Below are positions 9,440 to 18,028 of a stretch of DNA of 64,000 bases, piece by piece. Both the position numbers and the translations under genes were made by a program. Numbering within the stretch: the first letter of the stretch is position 1; each line of letters opens with the position of its first letter. The notes beneath the pieces were generated by a model. It did not search any database, had not been told where the DNA came from, and saw only the letters and a program-made list of their open reading frames with translations. This stretch comes from CAIWHR01 sp040007035. GTDB taxonomy: Bacteria > Pseudomonadota > Gammaproteobacteria > Burkholderiales > Casimicrobiaceae. The stretch covers positions 25,854 to 89,853 of the forward strand of contig JBDTVU010000001.1 of the NCBI GenBank assembly GCA_040007035.1, given 5' to 3'.

Positions 9440-11562
9440 TGGCCGGCACTCCAGCACAAACCGGGACCGGAGGCATCTTCTCCGCCACTACGAACAAGGG
9501 CTTCGCCACCCAGCTGAAGAAGGTGTACACGTGGTACACCGGCGGTTTCCTCACCTTCGTGGTCCTGCTCGCGATCGCGGAGCAGATGGGGCTGTCGCGC
9601 GCCTGGATCGGCTACGTCTTCCTGTTCGCCACCGTCGGGCTCTATGCCGGCATCGGCGTGATGAGTCGGACCTCCGACGCCGCCGAGTACTACGTCGCCG
9701 GCCGGCGGGTGCCAGCGCTGTTCAACGGCATGGCGACCGGCGCCGACTGGATGTCGGCGGCATCGTTCATCGGCATGGCGGGCACACTGTACCTCACCGG
9801 CTTCGGTGGCCTCGCCTTCGTCATGGGCTGGACCGGCGGCTATTGCCTCGTCGCGCTGTTCCTCGCGCCATACCTGCGCAAGTTCGGGCAGTTCACGATT
9901 CCCGACTTCCTCGGGGCCCGCTACGGCGGCAACATCCCGCGGGCGATCGGCATCTTCGCCGCGATCCTGTGCTCGTTCACCTACGTGGTCGCGCAGATCT
10001 ATGGCGTGGGCATCATCACGACGCGGCTCACCGGCGTTCCGTTCCAGTATGGGATCTTCCTCGGGCTGGGCGGCATCCTGGTCTGCTCGTTCCTCGGCGG
10101 TATGCGCGCGGTGACGTGGACGCAGGTGGCGCAGTACATCATCCTGATCGTCGCCTACATGATCCCGGTGGTGTGGCTGTCGGTGAAGCAGACCGGCATC
10201 CCGATCCCGCAGCTCGTCTACGGCAAGCAGCTCCAGAAGGTGACGGCGCTCGAGGAGAAGTTCATCAACGACCCGAAGGAGCTCGAGGTCCGCGGCATCT
10301 TCAAGGCGCGCGCCGACGAGGCCAGCGCCAACCTGAAGGGATTGCCGACAGGCTCGTACGAAGCGGGCAAGGCGAAGTTGACCGCCGAGCTGGAGAAGCT
10401 GAAGGTGGAGAACGCCTCGGGAGACCAGGTGACCGCCGCCGAAAAGACGCTGGCCGCGTATCCGAAGGACGTGGAGGCCGCCAAGGCGCAGTGGACCAAG
10501 GACGCGGGGCTTGCCGCCCGCGCCGGGCCGCCGCTGCGGCACGCCGAGGCGTTCCCGGGCAAGGATGAAGCCGCGCGCGACGTGTCGCGCCGCAATTTCC
10601 TCGCGCTGGTGTTCTGCCTGATGGTCGGCACCGCGGCATTGCCGCACATCCTGATGCGCTATTACACGACGCCATCGGTGCGCCAGGCGCGGTCGTCGGT
10701 GTTCTGGTCGCTGTTCTTCATCTTCCTGCTCTATTTCACCGCCCCGGCGCTCGGCGTGCTCGCCAAGTTCGACGTCTACTCGTTCGTCGTCGGGACGGAG
10801 TTCTCCAAATTGCCGCAGTGGGTCGCGTCGTGGCAGAAGGTCGATCCAGGACTGCTGTCGATCATCGACGTCAACAAGGACGGGATCGTGCAGTTGGCCG
10901 AGATCGCCATCGGCGGCGACATCATCGTGCTGGCGACCCCCGAGATCGCAGGCCTGCCGTACGTGATCTCGGGCCTCGTCGCCGCGGGCGGCCTCGCCGC
11001 GGCGCTGTCGACCGCCGACGGGCTGCTGCTGACGATCGCCAACGCACTGTCGCACGACTTCTACTACAAGATGCTGGATCCGAATGCGTCGACTGCGCGC
11101 CGGGTGACGATCTCGAAGGTCCTGCTGCTGGTGGTGGCGTTGATAGCGGCGACCGTGGCGGCGCAGAAACCGGCGGACATCCTGTTCCTGGTGTCCGCGG
11201 CGTTCTCGCTGGCGGCGGCGGCGTTCTTCCCGGCGCTGGTCTGCGGCATCTTCTGGAAGCGCGCCAACAAGTGGGGCGCGACACTCGGGATGATCGCCGG
11301 CCTGGGCATCACGTTCTACTACATGGCGACGACGCAGCCCTGGCTGCGCGGCCTGTTCGGTGTGACCGGCTCCGTCGCCGACCACACGTGGTGGGGAATT
11401 TCCTCGATCTCGGCAGGGCTGTGGGGCGTGCCGCTCGGTTTCCTCGTGATCATCGTCGTCAGCCTGATCACGCCGGCGCCGGACAAGGAGACGCAGGACC
11501 TGGTCGAGCACGTCCGGTACCCGAACCTGACCGGCGACACGATGGTGACCATAGGTACCTGA
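9439..11562 (+). CDS. Sodium:solute symporter large subunit (SSS family)
   Basis: This 707-residue inner-membrane carrier belongs to the SSS family that includes acetate permease ActP. N-terminal helices contain 'GRRVPALFNGMATGADWMS' and 'GGLAFVMGWTGGYCLVALF'; the C-terminal half contains 'LSTADGLLLTIANALSHDFYYKM', a family mark. It is long for the family because a charged, coiled-coil-like segment of about 120 residues (about 265-383) is inserted between helices. A complete EF-hand-type loop, DVNKDGIVQLAE, is present at residues 477-488. It is coupled to the DUF4212 gene by a one-base overlap and followed by a strong terminator. Substrate is not proven; acetate or another short acid is likely given the acs gene upstream. 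Confidence 0.87.
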   Translation: MAGTPAQTGTGGIFSATTNKGFATQLKKVYTWYTGGFLTFVVLLAIAEQMGLSRAWIGYVFLFATVGLYAGIGVMSRTSDAAEYYVAGRRVPALFNGMATGADWMSAASFIGMAGTLYLTGFGGLAFVMGWTGGYCLVALFLAPYLRKFGQFTIPDFLGARYGGNIPRAIGIFAAILCSFTYVVAQIYGVGIITTRLTGVPFQYGIFLGLGGILVCSFLGGMRAVTWTQVAQYIILIVAYMIPVVWLSVKQTGIPIPQLVYGKQLQKVTALEEKFINDPKELEVRGIFKARADEASANLKGLPTGSYEAGKAKLTAELEKLKVENASGDQVTAAEKTLAAYPKDVEAAKAQWTKDAGLAARAGPPLRHAEAFPGKDEAARDVSRRNFLALVFCLMVGTAALPHILMRYYTTPSVRQARSSVFWSLFFIFLLYFTAPALGVLAKFDVYSFVVGTEFSKLPQWVASWQKVDPGLLSIIDVNKDGIVQLAEIAIGGDIIVLATPEIAGLPYVISGLVAAGGLAAALSTADGLLLTIANALSHDFYYKMLDPNASTARRVTISKVLLLVVALIAATVAAQKPADILFLVSAAFSLAAAAFFPALVCGIFWKRANKWGATLGMIAGLGITFYYMATTQPWLRGLFGVTGSVADHTWWGISSISAGLWGVPLGFLVIIVVSLITPAPDKETQDLVEHVRYPNLTGDTMVTIGT

Positions 11563-11586
11563 GCAGCGGGCTGCACCGAAAGGAAG

Positions 11587-11614
11587 AAGGCCCGCAGCGA
11601 TGCGGGCCTTTTTC
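11587..11614 (+). terminator. Intrinsic terminator after the symporter gene
   Basis: An 8-bp perfect stem (GGCCCGCA / TGCGGGCC) with a GCGA loop is followed by TTTTT, 25 bases past the symporter stop codon. Confidence 0.9.
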
Positions 11615-11707
11615 ATTGTGGTGCTGCGGCCCGGCGCCGCGGCGGTACCGATTACTGGAACATGACCTCGGCGCGCTTCAGCTTGCCGGTCGCTGGATCC
11701 TTCTTCA

Positions 11708-12328
11708 TCACGACGATGGTCCGGCCGGCGGCACCGTCTCCGCGAACGACGGCCGCTTCGCCAGCTTTTCGGCCAGCCGCGCGAGGTTCGGATGCGCGGC
11801 GCGCCAGTCGAACTCGGGTTGCCTCAAGTCGAGGTAGCCCAGGGCGCAGCCGGTTGCGATGTCGGCGAGCGTGCAGCCCTCGCCGTTGCACCACGCCTTG
11901 TCGTCGAGCTCGCGGGCGAGCTCCTCCACGCCGAGGGCGACCTTGCGCTGCTGGCGCTCCATCCACTCCTTGCTCTGCTGGCGGGCGGGCCGCTGGCGCT
12001 CCAGCACGATGATCGATGCCGCGTCGCTGATGCCGTCGGCGAGCGCCTCCCACCGCTTGACCGCGATCCGCTGCCGTGACGGCTCCGGGATCAACCGGCT
12101 CACCGGGCTCACCGTGTCGAGGTATTCGACGATCACGCGCGAATCGAACAGCCGCGTCCCGTCGTCGAGCTCGAGCACCGGGATCTTGCCCAGCGGATTG
12201 ATCTCGGAGACCATGTTCCCCGGCGCCCAGGGTAGCGCCTCGACCAGCGTGCACTCGATCTTCTTTTCGGCGAGCGCAATGCGGACCTTGCGGGCGAACG
12301 GGCTCGTCGGTGCGGCGAACAGCTTCAT
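11708..12328 (-). CDS. Glutathione S-transferase family protein
   Basis: The 206-residue product has a thioredoxin-like N-terminal domain (about 1-78) with 'MKLFAAPTSPFARKVRIAL', the cis-Pro loop 'NPLGKIPVLEL' and 'LFDSRVIVEYLD' for glutathione binding, followed by an all-helical C-terminal domain with 'CTLADIATGCALGYLDLR'. These features fit the beta/Nu-like bacterial GSTs, cytoplasmic enzymes that conjugate or reduce compounds using glutathione. The start at 12328 lacks a good Shine-Dalgarno but sits about 30 bases after an extended -10 promoter. Substrate is not predictable. Confidence 0.9.
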   Translation of the reverse strand: MKLFAAPTSPFARKVRIALAEKKIECTLVEALPWAPGNMVSEINPLGKIPVLELDDGTRLFDSRVIVEYLDTVSPVSRLIPEPSRQRIAVKRWEALADGISDAASIIVLERQRPARQQSKEWMERQQRKVALGVEELARELDDKAWCNGEGCTLADIATGCALGYLDLRQPEFDWRAAHPNLARLAEKLAKRPSFAETVPPAGPSS

Positions 12329-12363
12329 CGGGGAGGGGCGCGGCAGGCGGGATTGCGAGCGAA

Positions 12364-12372
12364 ATTATAGCA
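12364..12372 (-). promoter_or_regulatory. Extended -10 promoter for the GST gene
   Basis: On the minus strand TGC precedes a perfect TATAAT (12369-12364). No good -35 is seen, which fits an extended -10 promoter. Transcription would begin near 12357, giving a leader of about 29 bases. Confidence 0.5.
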
Positions 12373-12466
12373 TCGGCCCCCACCTATCCCGCGCGTTGGC
12401 GACGGCGCCGGCCGGTCGCCGGCGGAGTGCTAAACTGCTGCCGTTTCCGACTGGCCGTTCGCACCG

Positions 12467-13843
12467 ATGCCGCTTCCCGATTCCGCGCTCACCGCCCTGT
12501 CCCCGCTCGACGGCCGTTACGCGGCGAAGGTCGCGTCGCTGCGCGAGCACTTCTCGGAGTTCGGGCTGATCCGCGCCCGCGTGCGGATCGAGATCGCGTG
12601 GCTGGTCGCGCTCGCCGACGAGCCCGGGATCGCCGAGGTCGCGTCGTTTTCCGCTGCGGCACGGGCGGCGCTCGCGGCCACGGCCGCCGAGTTCGGGCCG
12701 GCCGACGCCGAGCGGGTGAAGGCGATCGAGCGCACGACCAATCACGATGTCAAGGCCGTCGAGTACTGGCTGAAGGAGCGATTCGCGGCGATGCCGGAGC
12801 TGGCCCGCGTCGGCGAGTTCGTCCACTTCGCCTGCACGTCGGAGGACATCAACAATCTCGCCCACGGGCTCACGCTGGCCGAGGCGCGGCGGACGATCCT
12901 GCTGCCCGCGCTGCGCGACGTCGCCGCCACGCTGCGCGAGCTCGCCCATGCGCACGCGGCGCTGCCGATGCTCGGGCGCACGCACGGCCAGCCGGCGACG
13001 CCGACGACGCTCGGCAAGGAGATGGCCAACGTCTACGCCCGGCTCGAGCGGGCGATCGCGGCGATCGAGCGCGTCCCGCTCAAGGGCAAGTTGAACGGCG
13101 CCGTCGGCAACTACAACGCGCACGTTGCCGCCTATCCCGAGGTCGAGTGGGAGATGCTCGCGGCGAAGGTCGTCACCGGGCTCGGCCTCGAGTTCAACCC
13201 GTACACGACGCAGATCGAGCCGCACGACTACATGGCCGAGCTGTTCGACGCGCTCGCCCGCGCCGACACCGTGCTGATCGACCTCGACCGCGACGTCTGG
13301 GGCTACGTGTCGCTCGGCTATTTCCGGCCGAAGGTGAAGGCGGGCGAGGTCGGCTCGTCGACGATGCCGCACAAGGTCAACCCGATCGACTTCGAGAACT
13401 CCGAGGGCAACCTCGGCCTCGCCAACGCGCTGCTCCGGCATCTCGCCGAGAAGCTGCCGGTCTCGCGCTGGCAGCGCGACCTCACCGATTCGACGGTGCT
13501 GCGCAACATGGGCGTCGCCCTCGGCTACGCGCTGCTGGGCTGGGTATCGCTGCGGCAGGGCCTCGCCCGGCTCGCCGTCGACGAGGCGCGGATCGAAGCC
13601 GACCTCGACGCGAACTGGGAAGTGCTGGCCGAGCCGATCCAGACGGTGATGCGCCGCTACGGCGTGCCGAACCCGTACGAGCAGTTGAAGGCGCTGACGC
13701 AGGGGAAGTCCGGGATCGGTCGCGCGTCGCTGCACGCGTTCATCGACGGCCTCGCGCTGCCCGCCGAGGCGAAGGCGCGGCTGAAGGCGCTGACGCCGGC
13801 GGCGTACATCGGCCGCGCGGCCGAGCTCGCCCGCCGCGTCTGA
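12467..13843 (+). CDS. purB: Adenylosuccinate lyase
   Basis: This 458-residue enzyme splits adenylosuccinate to AMP and fumarate, and SAICAR to AICAR, in purine synthesis. It starts with the diagnostic 'LTALSPLDGRYAAKV' found in the long proteobacterial PurB type. It also has 'TTNHDVKAVEYWLK', 'HFACTSEDINNLAHG', 'LGRTHGQPATPTTLGKE', and the fumarase/lyase signature 'GSSTMPHKVNPIDFENSEG' carrying the flexible catalytic loop. Length is normal. It stands alone, convergent with the DedA gene 12 bases downstream. Confidence 0.97.
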   Translation: MPLPDSALTALSPLDGRYAAKVASLREHFSEFGLIRARVRIEIAWLVALADEPGIAEVASFSAAARAALAATAAEFGPADAERVKAIERTTNHDVKAVEYWLKERFAAMPELARVGEFVHFACTSEDINNLAHGLTLAEARRTILLPALRDVAATLRELAHAHAALPMLGRTHGQPATPTTLGKEMANVYARLERAIAAIERVPLKGKLNGAVGNYNAHVAAYPEVEWEMLAAKVVTGLGLEFNPYTTQIEPHDYMAELFDALARADTVLIDLDRDVWGYVSLGYFRPKVKAGEVGSSTMPHKVNPIDFENSEGNLGLANALLRHLAEKLPVSRWQRDLTDSTVLRNMGVALGYALLGWVSLRQGLARLAVDEARIEADLDANWEVLAEPIQTVMRRYGVPNPYEQLKALTQGKSGIGRASLHAFIDGLALPAEAKARLKALTPAAYIGRAAELARRV

Positions 13844-13855
13844 CGTTGCCGCGCG

Positions 13856-14509
13856 CTACGGCGCCGGCGGCGGCTGCCGCTGCGCGTGGCGCTCGCGGAA
13901 GAACGTCGACACCGCCGGAATCAGCGACACGGCGACGATGGCGAGCACGATCAGCGTCAGGTTGTGCTTGACCCACGGGATGTTGCCGAACAGGTAGCCG
14001 GCGTAGACGAGCGACGCGATCCACGCGACTGCGCCGATCACGTTGTACGACAGGAACTTGCGGTAGCGCATCCCGGCGACGCCGGCGAGGAACGGCGCGA
14101 ACGTGCGGATGATCGGCACGAAGCGCCCGATGATGATGGTGACGCCGCCGTACTTCTCGTAGAACGCCTGCGTCCGCCGGAGGTGCTCCTGCCGGAACCA
14201 GCGCGAATCCGGCTTCTCGAACACCTTCGGCCCGATGAAGTGACCGACCGTGTAATTGACGCTGTCGCCGAGGATCGCGGCGAGGATCAGCAGCACGACC
14301 AGCAGGTGGACGCTGAGGTCCGCCGTCGCCACCACGGTGCCTGCGATGAACAGGATCGAGTCGCCCGGGAGGAACGGGAAGACCACCAGCCCGGTTTCCG
14401 AGAAGATGATCAGGAACAGCAGCGCGTACAGCCAGTGGCCGTACTGGCCGGCGAGCTGCGCCACCGTCTGGTCGAGCGCCAGCAGCGAATAAAAGAGCGT
14501 CGTCAGCAT
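13856..14509 (-). CDS. DedA family membrane protein
   Basis: This 217-residue inner-membrane protein belongs to the DedA/SNARE-associated family, whose members act as lipid flippases or proton-dependent transporters needed for envelope health. Family marks are 'IFSETGLVVFPFLPGDSILF' at about residues 34-53, 'GDSVNYTVGHFIGPKVFEK' and 'IIIGRFVPIIRTFAPFLAGV' with the conserved Arg pair. I chose ATG at 14509 because the residues before it in the same frame belong to the antisense of secF. It is the last gene of the queA-to-secF series, 35 bases after secF. Confidence 0.92.
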   Translation of the reverse strand: MLTTLFYSLLALDQTVAQLAGQYGHWLYALLFLIIFSETGLVVFPFLPGDSILFIAGTVVATADLSVHLLVVLLILAAILGDSVNYTVGHFIGPKVFEKPDSRWFRQEHLRRTQAFYEKYGGVTIIIGRFVPIIRTFAPFLAGVAGMRYRKFLSYNVIGAVAWIASLVYAGYLFGNIPWVKHNLTLIVLAIVAVSLIPAVSTFFRERHAQRQPPPAP

Positions 14510-14544
14510 GGCGGCCGTGCGGGAGCGGGCGCGTCCCGCACCGG

Positions 14545-15486
14545 TCAGGGAACGATCTTCTCGCCGCCGGCGTCGGACCGCTTCTCGGGCTTGACGAGGT
14601 CCTCGCGCGAGACGCCCATCCACATCACCAGCGGCGCCATCACCAGCACCGACGAGTAGATGCCGAAACAGATGCCGATCGTCAGCGCGAGCGCGAAGTA
14701 GTGCAGCGTCTCGCCGCCGAAGAACAGGATCGACAGCACCATCATCAGCGTGCTGCCATGGGTGATGATCGTCCGCGAGATCGTGCTGGTGATCGCGTTG
14801 TCGATCACGTGGACGACCGTCGCCTTGCGCATCTTGCGGAAATTCTCGCGGATCCGGTCGGCGATGACGACCGACTCGTTGACCGAGTAGCCGAGCACCG
14901 CCAGCACCGCCGCCAGCACCGGCAGCGAGAATTCCCACTGGAACAGCGCGAAGAAGCCGAGGATGATGATCACGTCGTGCAGGTTGGCGATGATCGCCGC
15001 CACCGCGAACCGCCACTCGAACCGCATCGCCAGGTAGCCGACGATGCCCAGCGAGACCAGCAGCAGCGCCAGCGCGCCGTTCTCGTAGAGTTCCTTGCCG
15101 ACCTGGGGCCCGACGAACTCGACCCGCTGCTGCGTCGCCGCCGGGTCGTCGGCGCGCAGCGCGCCCATCACCTGCTCGGACAGTTGCGCGGTCGACAGGC
15201 CTTCCTTCAGCGGCAGGCGGATAAGCGCGGTGTCGGAGCTGCCGAAGCTCTGTGCGGAGTACTCGCCAAGGGCGAGCTTGTCGAGCGCGCTGCGGACGCG
15301 GTTGAAGTCGACGGCGTGGCCGTAGGTGACCTCGATCAGCGTGCCGCCGCGGAAGTCGACGCCGAGGTTCAAGCCCCGCACGCCGAGGAACAGCACCGCG
15401 AGCACGAACGTGACCAGCGAGATCACGTTGAACGTGAGCGCGTACCGCATGAACGGGATGTCGCGCCGGATCCTGAAGAATTCCAT
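14545..15486 (-). CDS. secF: Protein translocase subunit SecF
   Basis: SecF (313 residues) works with SecD in the inner membrane and uses the proton gradient to help pull proteins out of the Sec channel. It has six membrane spans, the periplasmic P1 head with 'GLNLGVDFRGGTLIEV' after the first span, and 'LGYSVNESVVIADRIRENFRK' in the conserved D5-type region followed by 'ITSTISRTIITHGSTLMMVL'. Length is standard. It lies 56 bases after secD in the same direction. Confidence 0.97.
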   Translation of the reverse strand: MEFFRIRRDIPFMRYALTFNVISLVTFVLAVLFLGVRGLNLGVDFRGGTLIEVTYGHAVDFNRVRSALDKLALGEYSAQSFGSSDTALIRLPLKEGLSTAQLSEQVMGALRADDPAATQQRVEFVGPQVGKELYENGALALLLVSLGIVGYLAMRFEWRFAVAAIIANLHDVIIILGFFALFQWEFSLPVLAAVLAVLGYSVNESVVIADRIRENFRKMRKATVVHVIDNAITSTISRTIITHGSTLMMVLSILFFGGETLHYFALALTIGICFGIYSSVLVMAPLVMWMGVSREDLVKPEKRSDAGGEKIVP

Positions 15487-15542
15487 CGTGCGGTTTCCAG
15501 TCTGCTATCGGATGCGGGCACCGGAGCCCGGCGCCGGTTTGC

Positions 15543-17408
15543 TCACTTGGCGGGGGCGCCGCCGACGGGGCCCGGCCGCCACACCTGGCCGATCGAGATC
15601 GCGGTGAGGTGCTTGCGGCCGCCGTAGATCAGGTTGACGATCCCGCGCGACACGAACACCGCGGAGAACATCGACGTCATGATGCCGAGGCAGTGGACGA
15701 CGGCGAAACCGCGGATCGGTCCGCTGCCGAAGATCAGCAGCGCGATGCCGGCGATCAGCGTGGTCACGTTGGAGTCGAGGATCGTGCCGAACGCGCGCTC
15801 GTAGCCGGCCGACAGCGCCGCGTGCGGCGTCGCACCCCAGCGCAGCTCCTCGCGGATGCGCTCGTTGATCAGCACGTTGGAGTCGATCGCCATGCCCAGC
15901 GTCAGCGCGATCGCCGCGATGCCGGGCAGCGTCAGCGTCGCCTGCAGCATCGACAGCAGCGCCACCAGCAGCAGCAGGTTGATGCACAGGGCGACGGTCG
16001 AGATCAGCCCCATCAGCAGGTAGTACGCGCACATGAACAGCGCAAGCACGATGAAGCCGTAGAACACCGAGTTGAAGCCTTTGTCGATGTTCTCCTTGCC
16101 GAGGCTCGGGCCGACGGTGCGCTCCTCGACGATCTCCATCGGCGCCGCCAGCGCGCCGGCGCGCATCAGCAGCGCGACGTCGTTCGCCTCGCGGGTCGAC
16201 ATCCGGCCGGAGATCTGCACCCGGCCGCCGCCGATCTCCTCACGGATCACCGGGGCGGTGATGACCTCCGCCTTGCCCTTCTCGACCAGTACGATCGCCA
16301 TCCGCTTGCCGACGTTGTCGCGGGTGACTTCCTTGAAGATCCGCGCGCCGGTGCCGTCGAGGTTGACGTGCACGGCTGCCTCGTTGCTGCGCGAGTCGAA
16401 GCCGGGCTGCGCGTCATTGATGCGGTCGCCGGTCAGCACCACCTGGCGCCGCACGACGACCGGCGCGCCGCCGCGCTCCTGGAACAGGTCGCTGCCCAGC
16501 GGCACCTGCCCGCCGATGGCGGCCTCCAGCGCGCCTGGATCGTCATTGACCATCCGGATCTCCAGCGACGCGGTGCGGCCGAGCAGGTCCTTGGCGCGCG
16601 CCGTGTCCTGCACGCCGGGCAGCTGGACGACGACGCGCTCCGCGCCCTGCTGCTGGACGATTGGCTCCGCGACGCCGAGCTCGTTGACGCGGTTGCGCAG
16701 GATCGTGATGTTCTGCTGGATCGCGCCGTCCTGGAATTTCTTCTGCGCCTCGGGCTTCAGCGTGGCGACGAGGCGCAACTCGCCGCCCGCGGCTTCCGTC
16801 TCGCGCACCACGAGGTCGATGAACGCCTGCTCGACCTCCACCCGCGCCCGCGTGCGCTCCGCGGCGTCGCGGAAGCGGATGGCGACGTTGCTGCCTTCGC
16901 GGGCAACGCCGCCGTACTGGACCTTCTTTTCCCGCAGCAGCGAGCGTATGTCGGTCGTGTAGCGGTCGGCGGCCTTTTCCAGCGCCGCCTTCATGTCGAC
17001 CTGCAGCAGGAAGTGGACGCCACCACGGAGGTCGAGGCCGAGATACATCGGCAGGGCGCCGAGCGAGGTCAGCCACTGCGGCGACGCCGACAGCAGGTTC
17101 AGCGCGACGATGTAGTTGTCGCCCAGCCGCGCCTGCAGCGCGTCCTTGGCCTTCAGCTGCGTGTCGGGATCGGTAAAGCGGACCTTGACGCCGACGGTGT
17201 CGAGCGTGGCGCCGCGGTACGGGATGCCCGCCGTCTTCAGCGTGTCCTCGACCGTCCCGAGCAGCGCATTGTCGATCGAGACCGTCGCCTTCGATGTCGA
17301 CACCTGCACCGCCGGCACCTCGGGGAAGAAGTTCGGCAGCGTGTACAGGCAACCGACGACGAGCGCGACGACGATGGCGATGTACTTCCAGAGCGGGTAG
17401 CGGTTCAT
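15543..17408 (-). CDS. secD: Protein translocase subunit SecD
   Basis: SecD (621 residues) is the partner of SecF in post-translocational protein export. It begins with one membrane span ('YIAIVVALVVGCLYTLPNFF'), carries a large periplasmic region with 'GLDLRGGVHFLLQVD', and ends with five spans including 'TLGMAIDSNVLINERIREEL', the conserved motif with the Asp needed for proton-driven action. The ATG at 17408 follows yajC by 85 bases; no clear Shine-Dalgarno is seen, so translation may depend on coupling. Order yajC-secD-secF is the usual one. Confidence 0.97.
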   Translation of the reverse strand: MNRYPLWKYIAIVVALVVGCLYTLPNFFPEVPAVQVSTSKATVSIDNALLGTVEDTLKTAGIPYRGATLDTVGVKVRFTDPDTQLKAKDALQARLGDNYIVALNLLSASPQWLTSLGALPMYLGLDLRGGVHFLLQVDMKAALEKAADRYTTDIRSLLREKKVQYGGVAREGSNVAIRFRDAAERTRARVEVEQAFIDLVVRETEAAGGELRLVATLKPEAQKKFQDGAIQQNITILRNRVNELGVAEPIVQQQGAERVVVQLPGVQDTARAKDLLGRTASLEIRMVNDDPGALEAAIGGQVPLGSDLFQERGGAPVVVRRQVVLTGDRINDAQPGFDSRSNEAAVHVNLDGTGARIFKEVTRDNVGKRMAIVLVEKGKAEVITAPVIREEIGGGRVQISGRMSTREANDVALLMRAGALAAPMEIVEERTVGPSLGKENIDKGFNSVFYGFIVLALFMCAYYLLMGLISTVALCINLLLLVALLSMLQATLTLPGIAAIALTLGMAIDSNVLINERIREELRWGATPHAALSAGYERAFGTILDSNVTTLIAGIALLIFGSGPIRGFAVVHCLGIMTSMFSAVFVSRGIVNLIYGGRKHLTAISIGQVWRPGPVGGAPAK

Positions 17409-17493
17409 GAGGAAAGGAGTTGCGTCGGGCGTGGAGCGTCGGGAGGACGACGGCGGTCGGCGGGTGCCGACCTGCCGGCGCGCGCTGCTGGAA

Positions 17494-17844
17494 TTACAGC
17501 GCCTTGATCGTGCCCTTCGGCAGCAGTTGCGCGATTGCCGAGCGCTGGACCGACATCTCGACGCCGCTCGCGATCTCGACCGTCGCGTATTGATCGGCGA
17601 GCTTGGTGATCTTGCCGACGACGCCGCCGGCGGTGACGACCTCGTCGCCCTTCTGCAGCGCCTCGAGCATCGCCTTCGCTTCCTTCGACCGCTTCTGTTG
17701 CGGGCGGATCAGCAGGAAGTAGAAGACGACGAAAATCGCGACCATCGGCAGGAACGCCATCAGGTCGCCGCCGAAGGGGGCGGACGCGGCGCCCTGCGCG
17801 TAGGCGGGGGTGAAGACGAAATCGAGCACGTTCGAATCCTCCAT
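17494..17844 (-). CDS. yajC: Sec translocon accessory protein YajC
   Basis: This 116-residue protein joins the SecDF complex. It has one membrane helix near residues 30-50 ('MVAIFVVFYFLLIRPQQKR'), the RPQQKR basic patch typical of YajC, and the cytoplasmic 'LQKGDEVVTAGGVVGKI' domain. It sits between tgt and secD as in most proteobacteria. Confidence 0.96.
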   Translation of the reverse strand: MEDSNVLDFVFTPAYAQGAASAPFGGDLMAFLPMVAIFVVFYFLLIRPQQKRSKEAKAMLEALQKGDEVVTAGGVVGKITKLADQYATVEIASGVEMSVQRSAIAQLLPKGTIKAL

Positions 17845-18028
17845 GGTGGCGCCCGCGCCGGGCCGGACGCGGCCTCGATGACACGTGGCGGGCGACGGGT
17901 GCGTGGGGCGAGCGGAAAACTCGCCATTCTACCATGCGCAGAAGCCTGCCCGGCCCCCGCCGGACCGGCGCCGCTTGGGTGCCGGGAGACCCGGCGTCAA
18001 GCACCCCGCGCGCGGTCGCGACCTCGGC

